Shown here: one piece after another, positions 53,459 through 62,158 of the stretch
How positions within the stretch are numbered: the first letter of the stretch is position 1
Layout of the letters: the number at the start of each line of letters is the position of its first letter
Source: Novosphingobium barchaimii LL02
GTDB lineage: Bacteria > Pseudomonadota > Alphaproteobacteria > Sphingomonadales > Sphingomonadaceae
DNA: 64,000 bases
Assembly (NCBI RefSeq): GCF_001046635.1
Contig: NZ_KQ130456.1
Location: 282,013-346,012 of the forward strand
Reading direction: 5' to 3'
Made by a program: the position numbers and the translations under genes
The notes under the pieces: generated by a model
Told to the model about the DNA's origin: nothing
Seen by the model: only the letters and a program-made list of their open reading frames with translations
Databases searched by the model: none

Positions 53459-53728
53459 TCAAAGGCGCCCGCTGAAGATCAGCCAGGCGGAAACACTGTG
53501 TAGCCCCGTGTAAAAGGCATAAGTCCAGGTCCACCCATCCCATCCGTGCCCGGCCATGATCATCGCGCCCACCAGCATCACGAACTCGACCACCAGGCTT
53601 AGTCGTCCGGCAAGCGGCCGGAAGAACCACGGAATCTGGGCCAGCATCTGATGGCCGCTATCTATCACCGCCTTGTGCGCGGCGAAGTTGAGAACCCCGA
53701 AGCAAAATACGAACAGAAGCGGCAACAT
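53459..53728 (-). CDS. small membrane protein of unknown function
   Basis: An 89-residue protein with three hydrophobic stretches (LPLLFVFCFGVLNFAAHKAVI, SLVVEFVMLVGAMIMAG, TYAFYTGLHSVSAWLIF). It is not recognised. The ATG at 53728 is chosen to begin at the first helix. It lies 36 bp upstream of the lipid kinase in the same direction, so it may be in its unit. Confidence 0.7.
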   Translation of the reverse strand: MLPLLFVFCFGVLNFAAHKAVIDSGHQMLAQIPWFFRPLAGRLSLVVEFVMLVGAMIMAGHGWDGWTWTYAFYTGLHSVSAWLIFSGRL

Positions 53729-53969
53729 CGGACGCGATCCTATCTCGCGGCGCACGAATCGCAAAGTGCAGGGGTTGGATGCGCGCATCCTTGTTGCAAG
53801 TCGTTCGTCGACTACAGATGTCGCTGATCATGCGGCCGATGCCTTCGTCGACCTGGCATGGCGGGCAGTCGACCCCCGCGTGATCGGGGCCGGGTTCGGG
53901 TGCACATCACACTCATCGAGCCGGACGGAGAGTTTCTTCCCCAAGGCTCACTTTGAGGAGGAAAACACC

Positions 53970-54284
53970 ATGATCAAGACCAACGCCATTATCGTCGCCG
54001 CCCTTTGCACCGTCGGCCTGTTCTCCGCTCCGGCCGCCTTCGCCAAGTCCACCGAGGTAACTTTCAAGGACCTCGACCTGGCGACAAGCGACGGCCAGCA
54101 ACAGTTGCAGACCCGCATCGAGAAGGCCGCACGCAACGTATGCCGCATCGAGCGCCCCACCACCGGCACCCACATTCACGAGAACGTCGACCGCAAGTGC
54201 TACAAGCAGGCGCTTGCCCAGGTTCGCCAGCGCGTCGCCACCGTGATCGACACCGCATCGAACGACACCCGTCTCGGCGGCTGA
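53970..54284 (+). CDS. UrcA family protein
   Basis: A 104-residue exported protein. Signal peptide to PAAFA-KS, then VTFKDLDLATSDGQQQLQTRI and AARNVCRIE with a second Cys in RKCYKQALAQVR, the family's paired cysteines. UrcA proteins are abundant in sphingomonads and lack a known function. A good ribosome site GAGGAGGAAAA precedes the ATG. Two tandem terminators follow. Confidence 0.92.
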   Translation: MIKTNAIIVAALCTVGLFSAPAAFAKSTEVTFKDLDLATSDGQQQLQTRIEKAARNVCRIERPTTGTHIHENVDRKCYKQALAQVRQRVATVIDTASNDTRLGG

Positions 54285-54348
54285 CCCCGGCCCAGGCCAA
54301 CCCCTTCCATCCAGGTCCCATAAGAAGAAAAGACCCGGACAACGCCTG

Positions 54349-54453
54349 GCGGGCCCTAGTGGCCCGCCATTTCTTTTTCGGTGAGGGAGGGGCGGGCCCT
54401 AGTGGCCCGCCATTTCTTTTTCGGTGAGGGAGGGGCGGGCCCAGTGGCCCACG
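54349..54453 (+). repeat. tandem 43-bp repeats, each an intrinsic terminator
   Basis: Two identical 43-bp units (54349-54391 and 54392-54434) are followed by a degenerate start of a third (54435-54453). Each unit carries the hairpin GGCGGGCC-CTAGT-GGCCCGCC followed by ATTTCTTTTT: stems at 54348-54368 and 54391-54411. They lie 64 bp after the UrcA stop. Confidence 0.9.
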
Positions 54454-54481
54454 ATTTGTGGTCCGGTCAGAGCGGCAAGCC

Positions 54482-55264
54482 CTAACGGCCCGCCATCTTC
54501 TTCACCGCCGGAAGGTATGTGCGTCCAATCCGCAGCGCTTCGCCGTCCGCCGTTTCCGCCGACCATACACCAAGCCCTTCGTGGCGAAGCCCCGAGACGT
54601 GACTGCGCTGCACAATGCAGCTGCGGTGGATGCGAATAAACAGGTTGGGATCAAGGCGTTCCTCCAGACTGGTGATGGTCTGGAGCAGTAGATAGCTCTG
54701 CCCCCCTGCGTTTTGGCCTCCCGCAGCCTGGCCGCCCACATGGAGCCGCACGTAATCGCGCTCGGCATCGATGCGGTGCACCTCGGCCGCCGCCACACGC
54801 ACCAGTTCGGAGCGGTGTGGCACCCAGAATTCGTCCAGCCAGCGACTAGCCGGCGGCTGCGCGCGTTCGCCACGCCGCGCCACCACGCGCACGACGGCGC
54901 GCTGCAGCCGATCCGGCGCCACAGGCTTGAGCACATAGTCCACGGCATCGAGATCGAACGCCTCGACCGCAAATTCATCGTGGGCGGTGACGAAGATCAC
55001 TGCCGGAGCGTTGGCCTGTCCGCCCAATTGCCGCGCCACCGTCAGCCCGTCGGTTTCAGGCATCGTCAGATCGAGCAGGACGAGATCCGGGCCCAGCGCC
55101 TCGATCAGTCGCAGGGCGGCCTGGCCGTCGCTGGCGGTGCCGATTACCGTGATTCCCTCGATCCGCGAACAGATCACCTGCATGCGCTCCACCGCCAGCG
55201 GCTCATCGTCGACGATGAGCGTACGCAGCGGCGGGGAAGGGGGGGCGCCGTCAGTCTCAGCCAC
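54482..55264 (-). CDS. LytTR family response regulator
   Basis: A 260-residue response regulator. The receiver shows LIVDDEPLAVERM, VLLDLTMPETDG with the phosphorylated Asp, and DYVLKPVAPD. The LytTR DNA-binding domain follows: VHRIDAERDYVRLHV and FIRIHRSCIVQRSHV. The GTG at 55264 is chosen since GGAGAA precedes it and it overlaps the kinase stop; a TTG at 55279 is less likely. It forms a pair with the kinase at 55257. Targets unknown. Confidence 0.92.
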   Translation of the reverse strand: MAETDGAPPSPPLRTLIVDDEPLAVERMQVICSRIEGITVIGTASDGQAALRLIEALGPDLVLLDLTMPETDGLTVARQLGGQANAPAVIFVTAHDEFAVEAFDLDAVDYVLKPVAPDRLQRAVVRVVARRGERAQPPASRWLDEFWVPHRSELVRVAAAEVHRIDAERDYVRLHVGGQAAGGQNAGGQSYLLLQTITSLEERLDPNLFIRIHRSCIVQRSHVSGLRHEGLGVWSAETADGEALRIGRTYLPAVKKMAGR

Positions 55265-56591
55265 GCCCGTTCTCCGCAAGACCCAGTTCCAGCGCGCCAG
55301 TGTGCAGGGGAAGCCGCAGGATCGTTGCGTAACCGCCGTTGCCCTGCTTGCCGTTCACGATGGTGGCGCTATCGCCGTAGCGGGTCCGCAATCGGTCGCG
55401 CACATTGACTAGGCCGATGCCGCAGCCCTGCGCCTTGTTGGCAAGTGGCTCGCCCGGGCCGTCGTCGTGGACGGCGATCACCAGTTGACCGCCTTCGCGG
55501 CGGGCCTCGATGGATATGGTGACCGGCCGCTGCGTAGCGGCAACGGCATATTTCACGGAATTTTCGACAAGGGGCTGCAAAATCATGCCCGGGACTTTCG
55601 CATCGAGGACAGCGTCGTCAACATCGATGTTCGCCAGCAATCGATTGGGAAAGCGAATGGCCTCGATCGCGAAGTACAGGCGTTGCAGCTCGATCTCGTC
55701 TTCCAACGAAATATCGTTGGTCGTGTCGCCCGACAAAGTACGCCGATAGAACGTCGAAAGCGTCTGGATCATCTCCTCGGCATCGTCCTGTCGCCCTGTC
55801 ATGACCAGAGCCGACAACGAATTGAGCGTATTGAACAGGAAGTGCGGATTGACCTGATAGCGCAGCGAGCGCAGTTCGGCCGCCTCGGCCGCACGCCGAT
55901 ATTCCCCCTCGCGCCGCTCCGCCCCGCGGGCTTCCTCGGCCTTGGCGAGCGCGAAATAGAGTGCGACCCAGGCCAGCACCAGAAAGTAGCGGCCGAACGC
56001 AGTGTCGGCGATGGCCGCCCAGCGCCCCAGGCCTTCGCCCAGCGCCTCACCGGTGTTGATGGTGATGCCCGAGCTGCTCGTCGTCTCGCTGCGGGAAGCA
56101 GGGGCCGCGGGCACGCTCTCGGTCGCGGCCTCTCCGGGCTGAGGCGGAGCGGGCGGGGCAGGCGGCTCGATCTTGGGCAGGTCAACCAGGATATTGCCGG
56201 CCTCATCGCGCGAAATGCGCACGTTGCCCGATTTGATCGCGGCCGCGTCCTCCTCGTCGCCATAAGCGGCCGGCATGTCGATATCGGCAAAGATGACGTC
56301 GTTGATGACGCTCAGCGCCAGCGACAGCGGCAAGGCGCCCACCAGTACGATACCGAGGCGCATCCCCCCGGACTTGCGGTCGAGCAGTTGCAACAGCGGC
56401 CATACCGCCGCCATCACCAGCATCGACACGATACAGATCGTCAGCCTGCGCGAGATGATCGGCCAGGCGAGGTCGAACCCCATGACCGCACCGCGCAAGG
56501 TCGCGACGATGAAATAACAGGCCCATAGCGCGGCAAGCGAAAGCAGGACGAGCCGCGCGGGAACACGAGGGTTGGAAAGGTCAGGCGCCAT
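55257..56591 (-). CDS. LytS-type sensor histidine kinase
   Basis: A 444-residue histidine kinase of the His_kinase (PF06580) type. The N-terminal half has several membrane helices (RLVLLSLAALWACYFIVAT, LTICIVSMLVMAAVW, LGIVLVGALPLSLALSV), with a proline-rich stretch after them (PPAPPAPPQPGE). The phospho-acceptor is in QVNPHFLFNTLNSL and the ATPase in VHDDGPGEPLANK, GIGLVNVRDRL. It is first of the two-component pair. Confidence 0.93.
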   Translation of the reverse strand: MAPDLSNPRVPARLVLLSLAALWACYFIVATLRGAVMGFDLAWPIISRRLTICIVSMLVMAAVWPLLQLLDRKSGGMRLGIVLVGALPLSLALSVINDVIFADIDMPAAYGDEEDAAAIKSGNVRISRDEAGNILVDLPKIEPPAPPAPPQPGEAATESVPAAPASRSETTSSSGITINTGEALGEGLGRWAAIADTAFGRYFLVLAWVALYFALAKAEEARGAERREGEYRRAAEAAELRSLRYQVNPHFLFNTLNSLSALVMTGRQDDAEEMIQTLSTFYRRTLSGDTTNDISLEDEIELQRLYFAIEAIRFPNRLLANIDVDDAVLDAKVPGMILQPLVENSVKYAVAATQRPVTISIEARREGGQLVIAVHDDGPGEPLANKAQGCGIGLVNVRDRLRTRYGDSATIVNGKQGNGGYATILRLPLHTGALELGLAENGRG

Positions 56592-56681
56592 TATCTTGAC
56601 GAATAGCGCGAAACGGGCGGACCGCGCCAGTTCGCCGATCGGTGGCAGTCAGCAGTTCGTCGAGCAGGACAGGGGGCGGAA

Positions 56682-56697
56682 TGTTCCACGTGGAGCA
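56682..56697. other. parS-like palindrome
   Basis: TGTTCCACGTGGAGCA has a CACGTG centre and near-perfect arms. It is the exact reverse complement of 11110-11125. It lies in the noncoding gap between the sensor kinase and the MaoC gene, which favours a real site. It differs from TGTTTCACGTGAAACA at three positions. ParB binding is inferred. Confidence 0.5.
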
Positions 56698-56725
56698 TTC
56701 GCCGTTCCCCCCCCGCCGCCTGCTT

Positions 56726-57178
56726 CTACCCGTCCTTCTTCTTCAGCAGCACTGTGCGCAGCATCGACAGGGCAATTTCCCCGCGCTGGTTGGTCAATTC
56801 GTGCTTGAATACGACGATGCCCTGGCCAGGCCGCGACTTGCTTTCGCGCATCTCCACCACTTCGCTCGAACAGGTGACGGTATCGCCTATGAAGGTCGGC
56901 TTTGGCGTGACCACTTTGTCGAAACCCAGATTGGCCACCAGCGTGCCGACCGTCGTATCCGCGATCGACAGCCCTACCGCTAGACTGAAGGTAAAGGTCG
57001 AATTGACCAGGATTTGTCCGAACTCGCTGGCCTTGGCCGTTTCAGCATCAAGGTGGAGCGGCTGCATGTTGTGCGTCATTGCCGAAAACAGCAGGTTGTC
57101 GGTTTCGGTTACGGTGCGGCTGGGTTGGTGGGTGATCCGTGTCCCCACCTGCCATTCGTCGAAAAAGCGTCCGGGCAC
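56726..57178 (-). CDS. MaoC family dehydratase
   Basis: A 150-residue hot-dog fold protein of the MaoC type: TVTETDNLLFSAMTHNMQPLHLDAETA with the catalytic Asp/His pattern (hydratase motif 'xTxxDnxxFsxxTxdxxxxHxD'), then SIADTTVGTLVANLGFD. It probably hydrates or dehydrates an acyl-CoA. It lies 74 bp after the carboxylase alpha gene in the same direction, suggesting a role in leucine or related acyl-CoA breakdown. Confidence 0.9.
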   Translation of the reverse strand: MPGRFFDEWQVGTRITHQPSRTVTETDNLLFSAMTHNMQPLHLDAETAKASEFGQILVNSTFTFSLAVGLSIADTTVGTLVANLGFDKVVTPKPTFIGDTVTCSSEVVEMRESKSRPGQGIVVFKHELTNQRGEIALSMLRTVLLKKKDG

Positions 57179-57252
57179 GTCTGTTCATTCCTTCTGGTAG
57201 TGTCCCCGCCGAGCCCCAGCATCGGCGAAGAACGAAACATCATCGCGCCATG

Positions 57253-59100
57253 TCAGTGCGCCGCGGCTTCCTCGATCTTTGCGAGCAGGGCCTCGACCTG
57301 CACCTGCTGGCCTGCCGAAGCGCCCAGTTCCGCGACGATACCGTCGAACGGAGCGGTCAGCGTGTGCTCCATCTTCATGGCTTCCAGCGTGAGCAGCTTC
57401 TGCCCCTTGGTCACCGCCTGTCCCTGCGTCACTTCCACCGCGATGACCTTGCCCGGCATCGGCGCCAGGATCGCGCCCGATCCCGCCGCAGCGCCGTGCG
57501 ATCCGTTGCGCCGCCAAGGGGACAGCAGCCAGGCCTGCCCCTGTTCGGTCACCAGTACACCCGGCACAGGCTCGTCGCTGCCGTGCGCGTCGATCTCTAT
57601 CTCGATCTTCTCGCCATCCAGAAGGAACCATGCGGAGCGCACCGGCGCAGCGTTGAGGCGCAGGCCCTGTGCCAGCGCGGCCGGGACCAGCGACCGCGCG
57701 GCAATACGCAGGGATTCGGCGGAAGGCACAGGTGGCCGGGCCAGCGCCTCGCCGTCGCGGCCGATCAGGCCGGTATCGACGTTGCCCGCAGCAAAATCGG
57801 GATGCTGCAGCGCCTTCACAAGAAACGAGGCGTTGGTCCTGACTGGCCAGACGGCGGTATCGTCCAGCATTTCACCAAGGTGCGTCCGGGCTTCCTCGCG
57901 GTCCTCGCCCCAGGCGATCACCTTGGCGATCATCGGGTCGTAGAAGGGGGAAACTTCCCCGCCTTCGTAAACGCCGGTATCGATGCGGCCACACTCGGCC
58001 TCGCCGAACTGGAGGAGTTCCAGCCGGCCGATGCTGGGCAGGAAGCCCTTCGCGGGGTCTTCGGCATAGAGGCGCGCTTCCATCGCCCAGCCGTCGATCG
58101 TCAGGTCATGCTGCGCGCAGGGGAGCGGCTCGCCGCTGGCGACGCGCAGCTGCCATTCGACCAGATCGACGCCGGTGATCGCCTCGGTGACGGGGTGCTC
58201 CACCTGCAGGCGGGTGTTCATTTCCATGAACCAGATGCGGTCCGCACTCAGCGCACCGGAGCCATCGGCGATGAACTCGATGGTGCCCGCGCCCACGTAA
58301 TCAACGGCCTTTGCCGCACGCACCGCCGCGCCGCAAAGCGCCTCGCGCGTGGCGGCGTCCATGCCGGGAGCAGGCGCTTCCTCGATCACCTTCTGGTGGC
58401 GGCGCTGGAGCGAGCAGTCGCGCTCGAACAAGTGGACGACATTGCCGTGCCTGTCGCCGAACACCTGCACTTCGATGTGGCGGGGAGAGGCGATGTACTT
58501 TTCGATCAGTACATGGTCGTTACCGAACGAAGCCGCCGCCTCGCGCTTGCACGAGGCGAGCGCATCGGCGAAATCGGCCGGGGCCTCGACCAGCCGCATA
58601 CCCTTGCCGCCGCCGCCGGCGACCGCCTTGATAAGCACCGGATACCCGATCTTCGCAGCCTCTGCGCCAAGAAATTCGGGGGCCTGCTCCGCGCCCATGT
58701 AGCCGGGCGTCACCGGCACGCCGGCCGCAGCCATCAGCGTCTTGGCGGCATCCTTGAGCCCCATCGCGGTGATCGAGCCAGGATTCGGCCCGACCCAGAC
58801 GATCCCGGCGTCGATCACGGCCTGCGCGAACTCGGCGTTCTCGGAAAGGAAACCATAGCCGGGGTGAATGGCCTCGGCCCCCGTCTCCTTCGCGGCGGCG
58901 AGGATCTTTTCGCCCACCAGATAGCTCTCGCGCGTGGGCGAGGACCCAATGTGAACCGCCTCGTCGGCCTGCCGCACGTGCAGGGCCTGCGCATCGGCAT
59001 CGGAATAGACCGCAATTGTGCGGATACCCATTTCGCGAGCGGTGCGGATGATGCGGCAGGCGATCTCGCCGCGATTGGCGATGAGGAGGGACGTGATCAT
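57253..59100 (-). CDS. methylcrotonyl-CoA carboxylase biotin-containing alpha subunit
   Basis: A 615-residue subunit with biotin carboxylase ([64 protein letters not shown]) and a C-terminal biotinyl domain (TLEAMKMEHTLTAP with the biotin Lys). Together with the beta subunit it carboxylates an acyl-CoA. The partner's type favours 3-methylcrotonyl-CoA, hence leucine catabolism (liuD-like); geranyl- or acetyl-CoA carboxylase are alternatives. The ATG at 59100 overlaps the DUF3088 stop by 4 bp. Confidence 0.9.
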   Translation of the reverse strand: MITSLLIANRGEIACRIIRTAREMGIRTIAVYSDADAQALHVRQADEAVHIGSSPTRESYLVGEKILAAAKETGAEAIHPGYGFLSENAEFAQAVIDAGIVWVGPNPGSITAMGLKDAAKTLMAAAGVPVTPGYMGAEQAPEFLGAEAAKIGYPVLIKAVAGGGGKGMRLVEAPADFADALASCKREAAASFGNDHVLIEKYIASPRHIEVQVFGDRHGNVVHLFERDCSLQRRHQKVIEEAPAPGMDAATREALCGAAVRAAKAVDYVGAGTIEFIADGSGALSADRIWFMEMNTRLQVEHPVTEAITGVDLVEWQLRVASGEPLPCAQHDLTIDGWAMEARLYAEDPAKGFLPSIGRLELLQFGEAECGRIDTGVYEGGEVSPFYDPMIAKVIAWGEDREEARTHLGEMLDDTAVWPVRTNASFLVKALQHPDFAAGNVDTGLIGRDGEALARPPVPSAESLRIAARSLVPAALAQGLRLNAAPVRSAWFLLDGEKIEIEIDAHGSDEPVPGVLVTEQGQAWLLSPWRRNGSHGAAAGSGAILAPMPGKVIAVEVTQGQAVTKGQKLLTLEAMKMEHTLTAPFDGIVAELGASAGQQVQVEALLAKIEEAAAH

Positions 59101-59417
59101 GGGTGACGCTCCGGAAATCCGTGGCGGGTGTGCAGCGCGGCCAGCAGCGCCTCGATTTCGTTGACGAAGCCGCCCTCGGCGAAAGCCAGAGAGGGCAGGT
59201 TCTGGTTGTCCTCGCCCAATGCAGCCACGACAGCGGTGCGCGGGCGGGGCCAGGGAACGCGCACAAGCTCGATATTGGCGGCGCGTTTGGGGAACAGCGC
59301 CAGCAATCCCTCCACCGTCACGCAATCCTTGCAGTAGAACCGGCGAGGCGCGAAATCGGGATCGGGGTAGTCGAGGTCGAGAACGAACAGTCGGTCTTTC
59401 ACGGCCATCTCCATCAC
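59097..59417 (-). CDS. DUF3088 family protein between the carboxylase subunits
   Basis: A 106-residue protein of the DUF3088 family: [20 protein letters not shown], then [16 protein letters not shown] and [20 protein letters not shown] with [14 protein letters not shown] is a CxxC and the fold may be thioredoxin-like. It overlaps both neighbours by 4 bp, so it is made with the carboxylase. Function unknown. Confidence 0.85.
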   Translation of the reverse strand: MMEMAVKDRLFVLDLDYPDPDFAPRRFYCKDCVTVEGLLALFPKRAANIELVRVPWPRPRTAVVAALGEDNQNLPSLAFAEGGFVNEIEALLAALHTRHGFPERHP

Positions 59418-61015
59418 ATCCTGAACACGCCGAACTGGGGCCTGTCGGCAATCGGCGCCTCAAGACAGGCCGACAGCGCCAGCCCCAGCACGTCCCGCGT
59501 CTGGACCGGGTCGATCACGCCGTCGTCCCACAGGCGGGCAGTGGCGTAATAGGGGTTGCCCTCATCCTCGTACTTCTGGCGGATCGGCGCCTTGAAGGCT
59601 TCGGCGTCCTCGGGCGTCCATTTGGCGGCATCGCGGTGGACGGTCGCCAGCACGCTTGCCGCCTGTTCGCCGCCCATCACCGAAATGCGCGCGTTGGGCC
59701 AGGTGAAAAGAAAGCGCGGGTCGTAGGCGCGCCCGCACATGCCGTAGTTGCCCGCGCCGAACGAACCGCCGATCAGCACCGTCAGCTTGGGCACCTGCGC
59801 GGTGGCGACGGCTGTGACCAGCTTGGCGCCGTGTTTGGCGATACCTTCCGTCTCGTATTTCCCGCCGACCATGAAGCCGGAAATGTTCTGCAAAAACAGC
59901 AGCGGAATACCGCGCTGGCAGGCCAGTTCGATGAAGTGCGCCCCCTTCTGCGCGCTCTCCGAAAACAGCACCCCGTTGTTGGCAAGGATCGCCACCGGAA
60001 TCCCATGGATATGCGCAAAACCGCAGACCAGCGTGGCGCCGTAAAGCGCCTTGAATTCATGGAATTCGCTGGCGTCGACGATGCGGGCGATCACCTCGTG
60101 CACGTCGTACGGCGCGCGCACGTCCTCGGGCACGATGGAATACAGCTCCTCCGCCGCATATTTCGGCGGCCGCGCATTGCGCACGTCCAACTGGTGGCGA
60201 TGCGCCGGGCCGAGATGGCTGACTATGTCGCGCACGATAGTCAGTGCATGCTCGTCGTCCTCGGCGAGGTGGTCGGTGACGCCGGACTTGCGGCTATGCA
60301 GGTCGCCGCCGCCGAGATCCTCGGCACTGATGATCTCGCCCGTCGCGGCCTGCACCAGCGGCGGCCCGGCGAGGAAGATCGTGCCCTGCTCCTTAACGAT
60401 CACGCTCTCGTCGCTCATGGCGGGGACATAGGCGCCGCCGGCCGTGCAACTGCCCATGACACTGGCGATCTGCGGGATGCCCGCGGCGCTCATCTGCGCC
60501 TGGTTGAAGAAGAAACGGCCGAAATGGTCGCGGTCGGGAAAGACTTCCGCCTGGTTGGGCAGGTTCGCGCCGCCGCTGTCGACAAGATAGACGCAGGGCA
60601 GGCGGTTGGCCGCGGCGATTTCCTGCGCGCGTATGTGTTTCTTGACGGTCAGAGGAAAGTACGTGCCGCCCTTCACCGTCGCGTCGTTGGCGAAGATCAT
60701 GCACTGGCGCCCCGAAACCCGCCCGATCCCGGCGATCAGCCCCGCGCCCGGCACTTCGTCGCCGTAAAGGCCGTTGGCGGCAAGCTGGCCGATCTCGAGA
60801 AAGGCGGAGCCTGCATCCAGCAGCCGCTCCACCCGGTCACGCGGAAGCAGCTTTCCGCGCGACAGGTGCCTTTCGCGCGAACGCTCGTCCCCGCCTAGCG
60901 CGGCTACCGCAACCCGCGCACGAAGCTCACTGGCGAGCGCGCGGTTGTGGGCATCACGCGCCTTGGCCTCGGGACTGTCGAGGTTGATCTGGGTCTGCAG
61001 GACCGGCGCGCTCAT
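59414..61015 (-). CDS. methylcrotonyl-CoA carboxylase carboxyltransferase beta subunit
   Basis: A 533-residue acyl-CoA carboxyltransferase. Length and stretches [60 protein letters not shown] and [20 protein letters not shown] match the methylcrotonyl-CoA carboxylase beta type rather than propionyl-CoA or acetyl-CoA types. It transfers CO2 from biotin to 3-methylcrotonyl-CoA in leucine breakdown. First gene of the operon; divergent LysR regulator 121 bp upstream. Confidence 0.93.
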   Translation of the reverse strand: MSAPVLQTQINLDSPEAKARDAHNRALASELRARVAVAALGGDERSRERHLSRGKLLPRDRVERLLDAGSAFLEIGQLAANGLYGDEVPGAGLIAGIGRVSGRQCMIFANDATVKGGTYFPLTVKKHIRAQEIAAANRLPCVYLVDSGGANLPNQAEVFPDRDHFGRFFFNQAQMSAAGIPQIASVMGSCTAGGAYVPAMSDESVIVKEQGTIFLAGPPLVQAATGEIISAEDLGGGDLHSRKSGVTDHLAEDDEHALTIVRDIVSHLGPAHRHQLDVRNARPPKYAAEELYSIVPEDVRAPYDVHEVIARIVDASEFHEFKALYGATLVCGFAHIHGIPVAILANNGVLFSESAQKGAHFIELACQRGIPLLFLQNISGFMVGGKYETEGIAKHGAKLVTAVATAQVPKLTVLIGGSFGAGNYGMCGRAYDPRFLFTWPNARISVMGGEQAASVLATVHRDAAKWTPEDAEAFKAPIRQKYEDEGNPYYATARLWDDGVIDPVQTRDVLGLALSACLEAPIADRPQFGVFRM

Positions 61016-61136
61016 GCATCTTCCTTCTCACTCCGGGCGGCGCGAAAGGCCACCTCTGGATTTGCGACGTCTATCTAACCCAGCTGCAACGCGGGCGAAA
61101 ATTGAAAGTTTCCGCGTCTTGGCATAGACACTGTCT

Positions 61137-62009
61137 ATGATCGACCAGTACCTTCTGCGTTATTTCCTGGCCGTGGCGGAAACCGGCAGCTTCAGCCGCG
61201 CTGCCAAACGGGTGAGCGTTACGCAGCCCACACTGTCCTCCGGCATCGCCAAGCTGGAGCGCGAACTGGGCGCGCGCCTGTTCGACCGGGACCGCCAGGG
61301 CGTGGCCCTGACCCCCGCAGGCAGCCGTTTTCTGGTGCGGGCAAGGCGCATCGCGGCGGAATACGAACACGCGCTGGTCGAACTGAGCGAGGTTACCGAC
61401 CCCACCCTTCTGCGTATCGGCGTCCTGAACACCATCCCGGCCCGCTTCGTGGAAGACTGGCTCACCCGCCACCGCGCGCAGGGTTCAGGCGAAGCGCTGG
61501 AGATCCTTGACGGCACCGAACGTGACATTGCCGAACGCCTGGAGCGCGGCCGCATAGACATCGCCCTCACGGTAATCCGCCCGCATCACGCTCGCTTCCA
61601 TCCTGAGGTTCTCGCCCGCGAACGCTACATGATGGTGCTGCCCCCGGCGCACCCGCTTGCCGGCGAAAGCGAGGTGCAGGCCGAAGACCTCGCGCGTAAC
61701 CGTATGGCCCTGCGCCGTCATTGCGAAGCGCTGCCGGAGATCAACCGTTTCTTCGTGGAACGCGGCGTGCGCCCCCGCTTCGTCCTCAAGACCACCAGCG
61801 ATGAACGCGTACTGGCGGTGGTGCGTAGCGGTGCCGGGATCGGCATGATGCCCGAATGCTTCGCCGCTGGGCCCGAGCGGTTCGTGCCGGTGCGGGACTT
61901 CGAACTGGCGCGGGAGGTGGGGTTACTGCACGCAGGCCAAGAGGCCGCAGCGCAGGGGCTTTCCAGTCCGTTCGTCGGGCTTTTGAAAGAGCATTATCGA
62001 AAAGGGTAG
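61137..62009 (+). CDS. LysR family transcriptional regulator
   Basis: A 290-residue LysR regulator. The winged HTH covers LLRYFLAVAETGSFSRAAKRVSVTQPTLSSGIAKLERELG; the C-terminal ligand-binding half follows (LLRIGVLNTIPARF, GIDIALT-like region, SGAGIGMMPECFA). Divergent from the carboxylase operon, so it probably controls it; inducer unknown. Confidence 0.93.
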   Translation: MIDQYLLRYFLAVAETGSFSRAAKRVSVTQPTLSSGIAKLERELGARLFDRDRQGVALTPAGSRFLVRARRIAAEYEHALVELSEVTDPTLLRIGVLNTIPARFVEDWLTRHRAQGSGEALEILDGTERDIAERLERGRIDIALTVIRPHHARFHPEVLARERYMMVLPPAHPLAGESEVQAEDLARNRMALRRHCEALPEINRFFVERGVRPRFVLKTTSDERVLAVVRSGAGIGMMPECFAAGPERFVPVRDFELAREVGLLHAGQEAAAQGLSSPFVGLLKEHYRKG

Positions 62010-62158
62010 AAGACCTGGGGCCATCGCCCCAGACCCCTTTTATGTGGAGGTTGCACGAGCAGCTCCGGCACCGCGCACACTTCATTGCATATAGCCTGCC
62101 GGCGGCAGGGGGCGCACGTCCTAGCTGCGCCCCCTACGCTTCCCCTTCACCGTATTCT

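Noticed and set aside
54349-54453. Possible CRISPR array
   Set aside because: The repeats are directly adjacent without spacers, only two full copies, and each is an intrinsic terminator.
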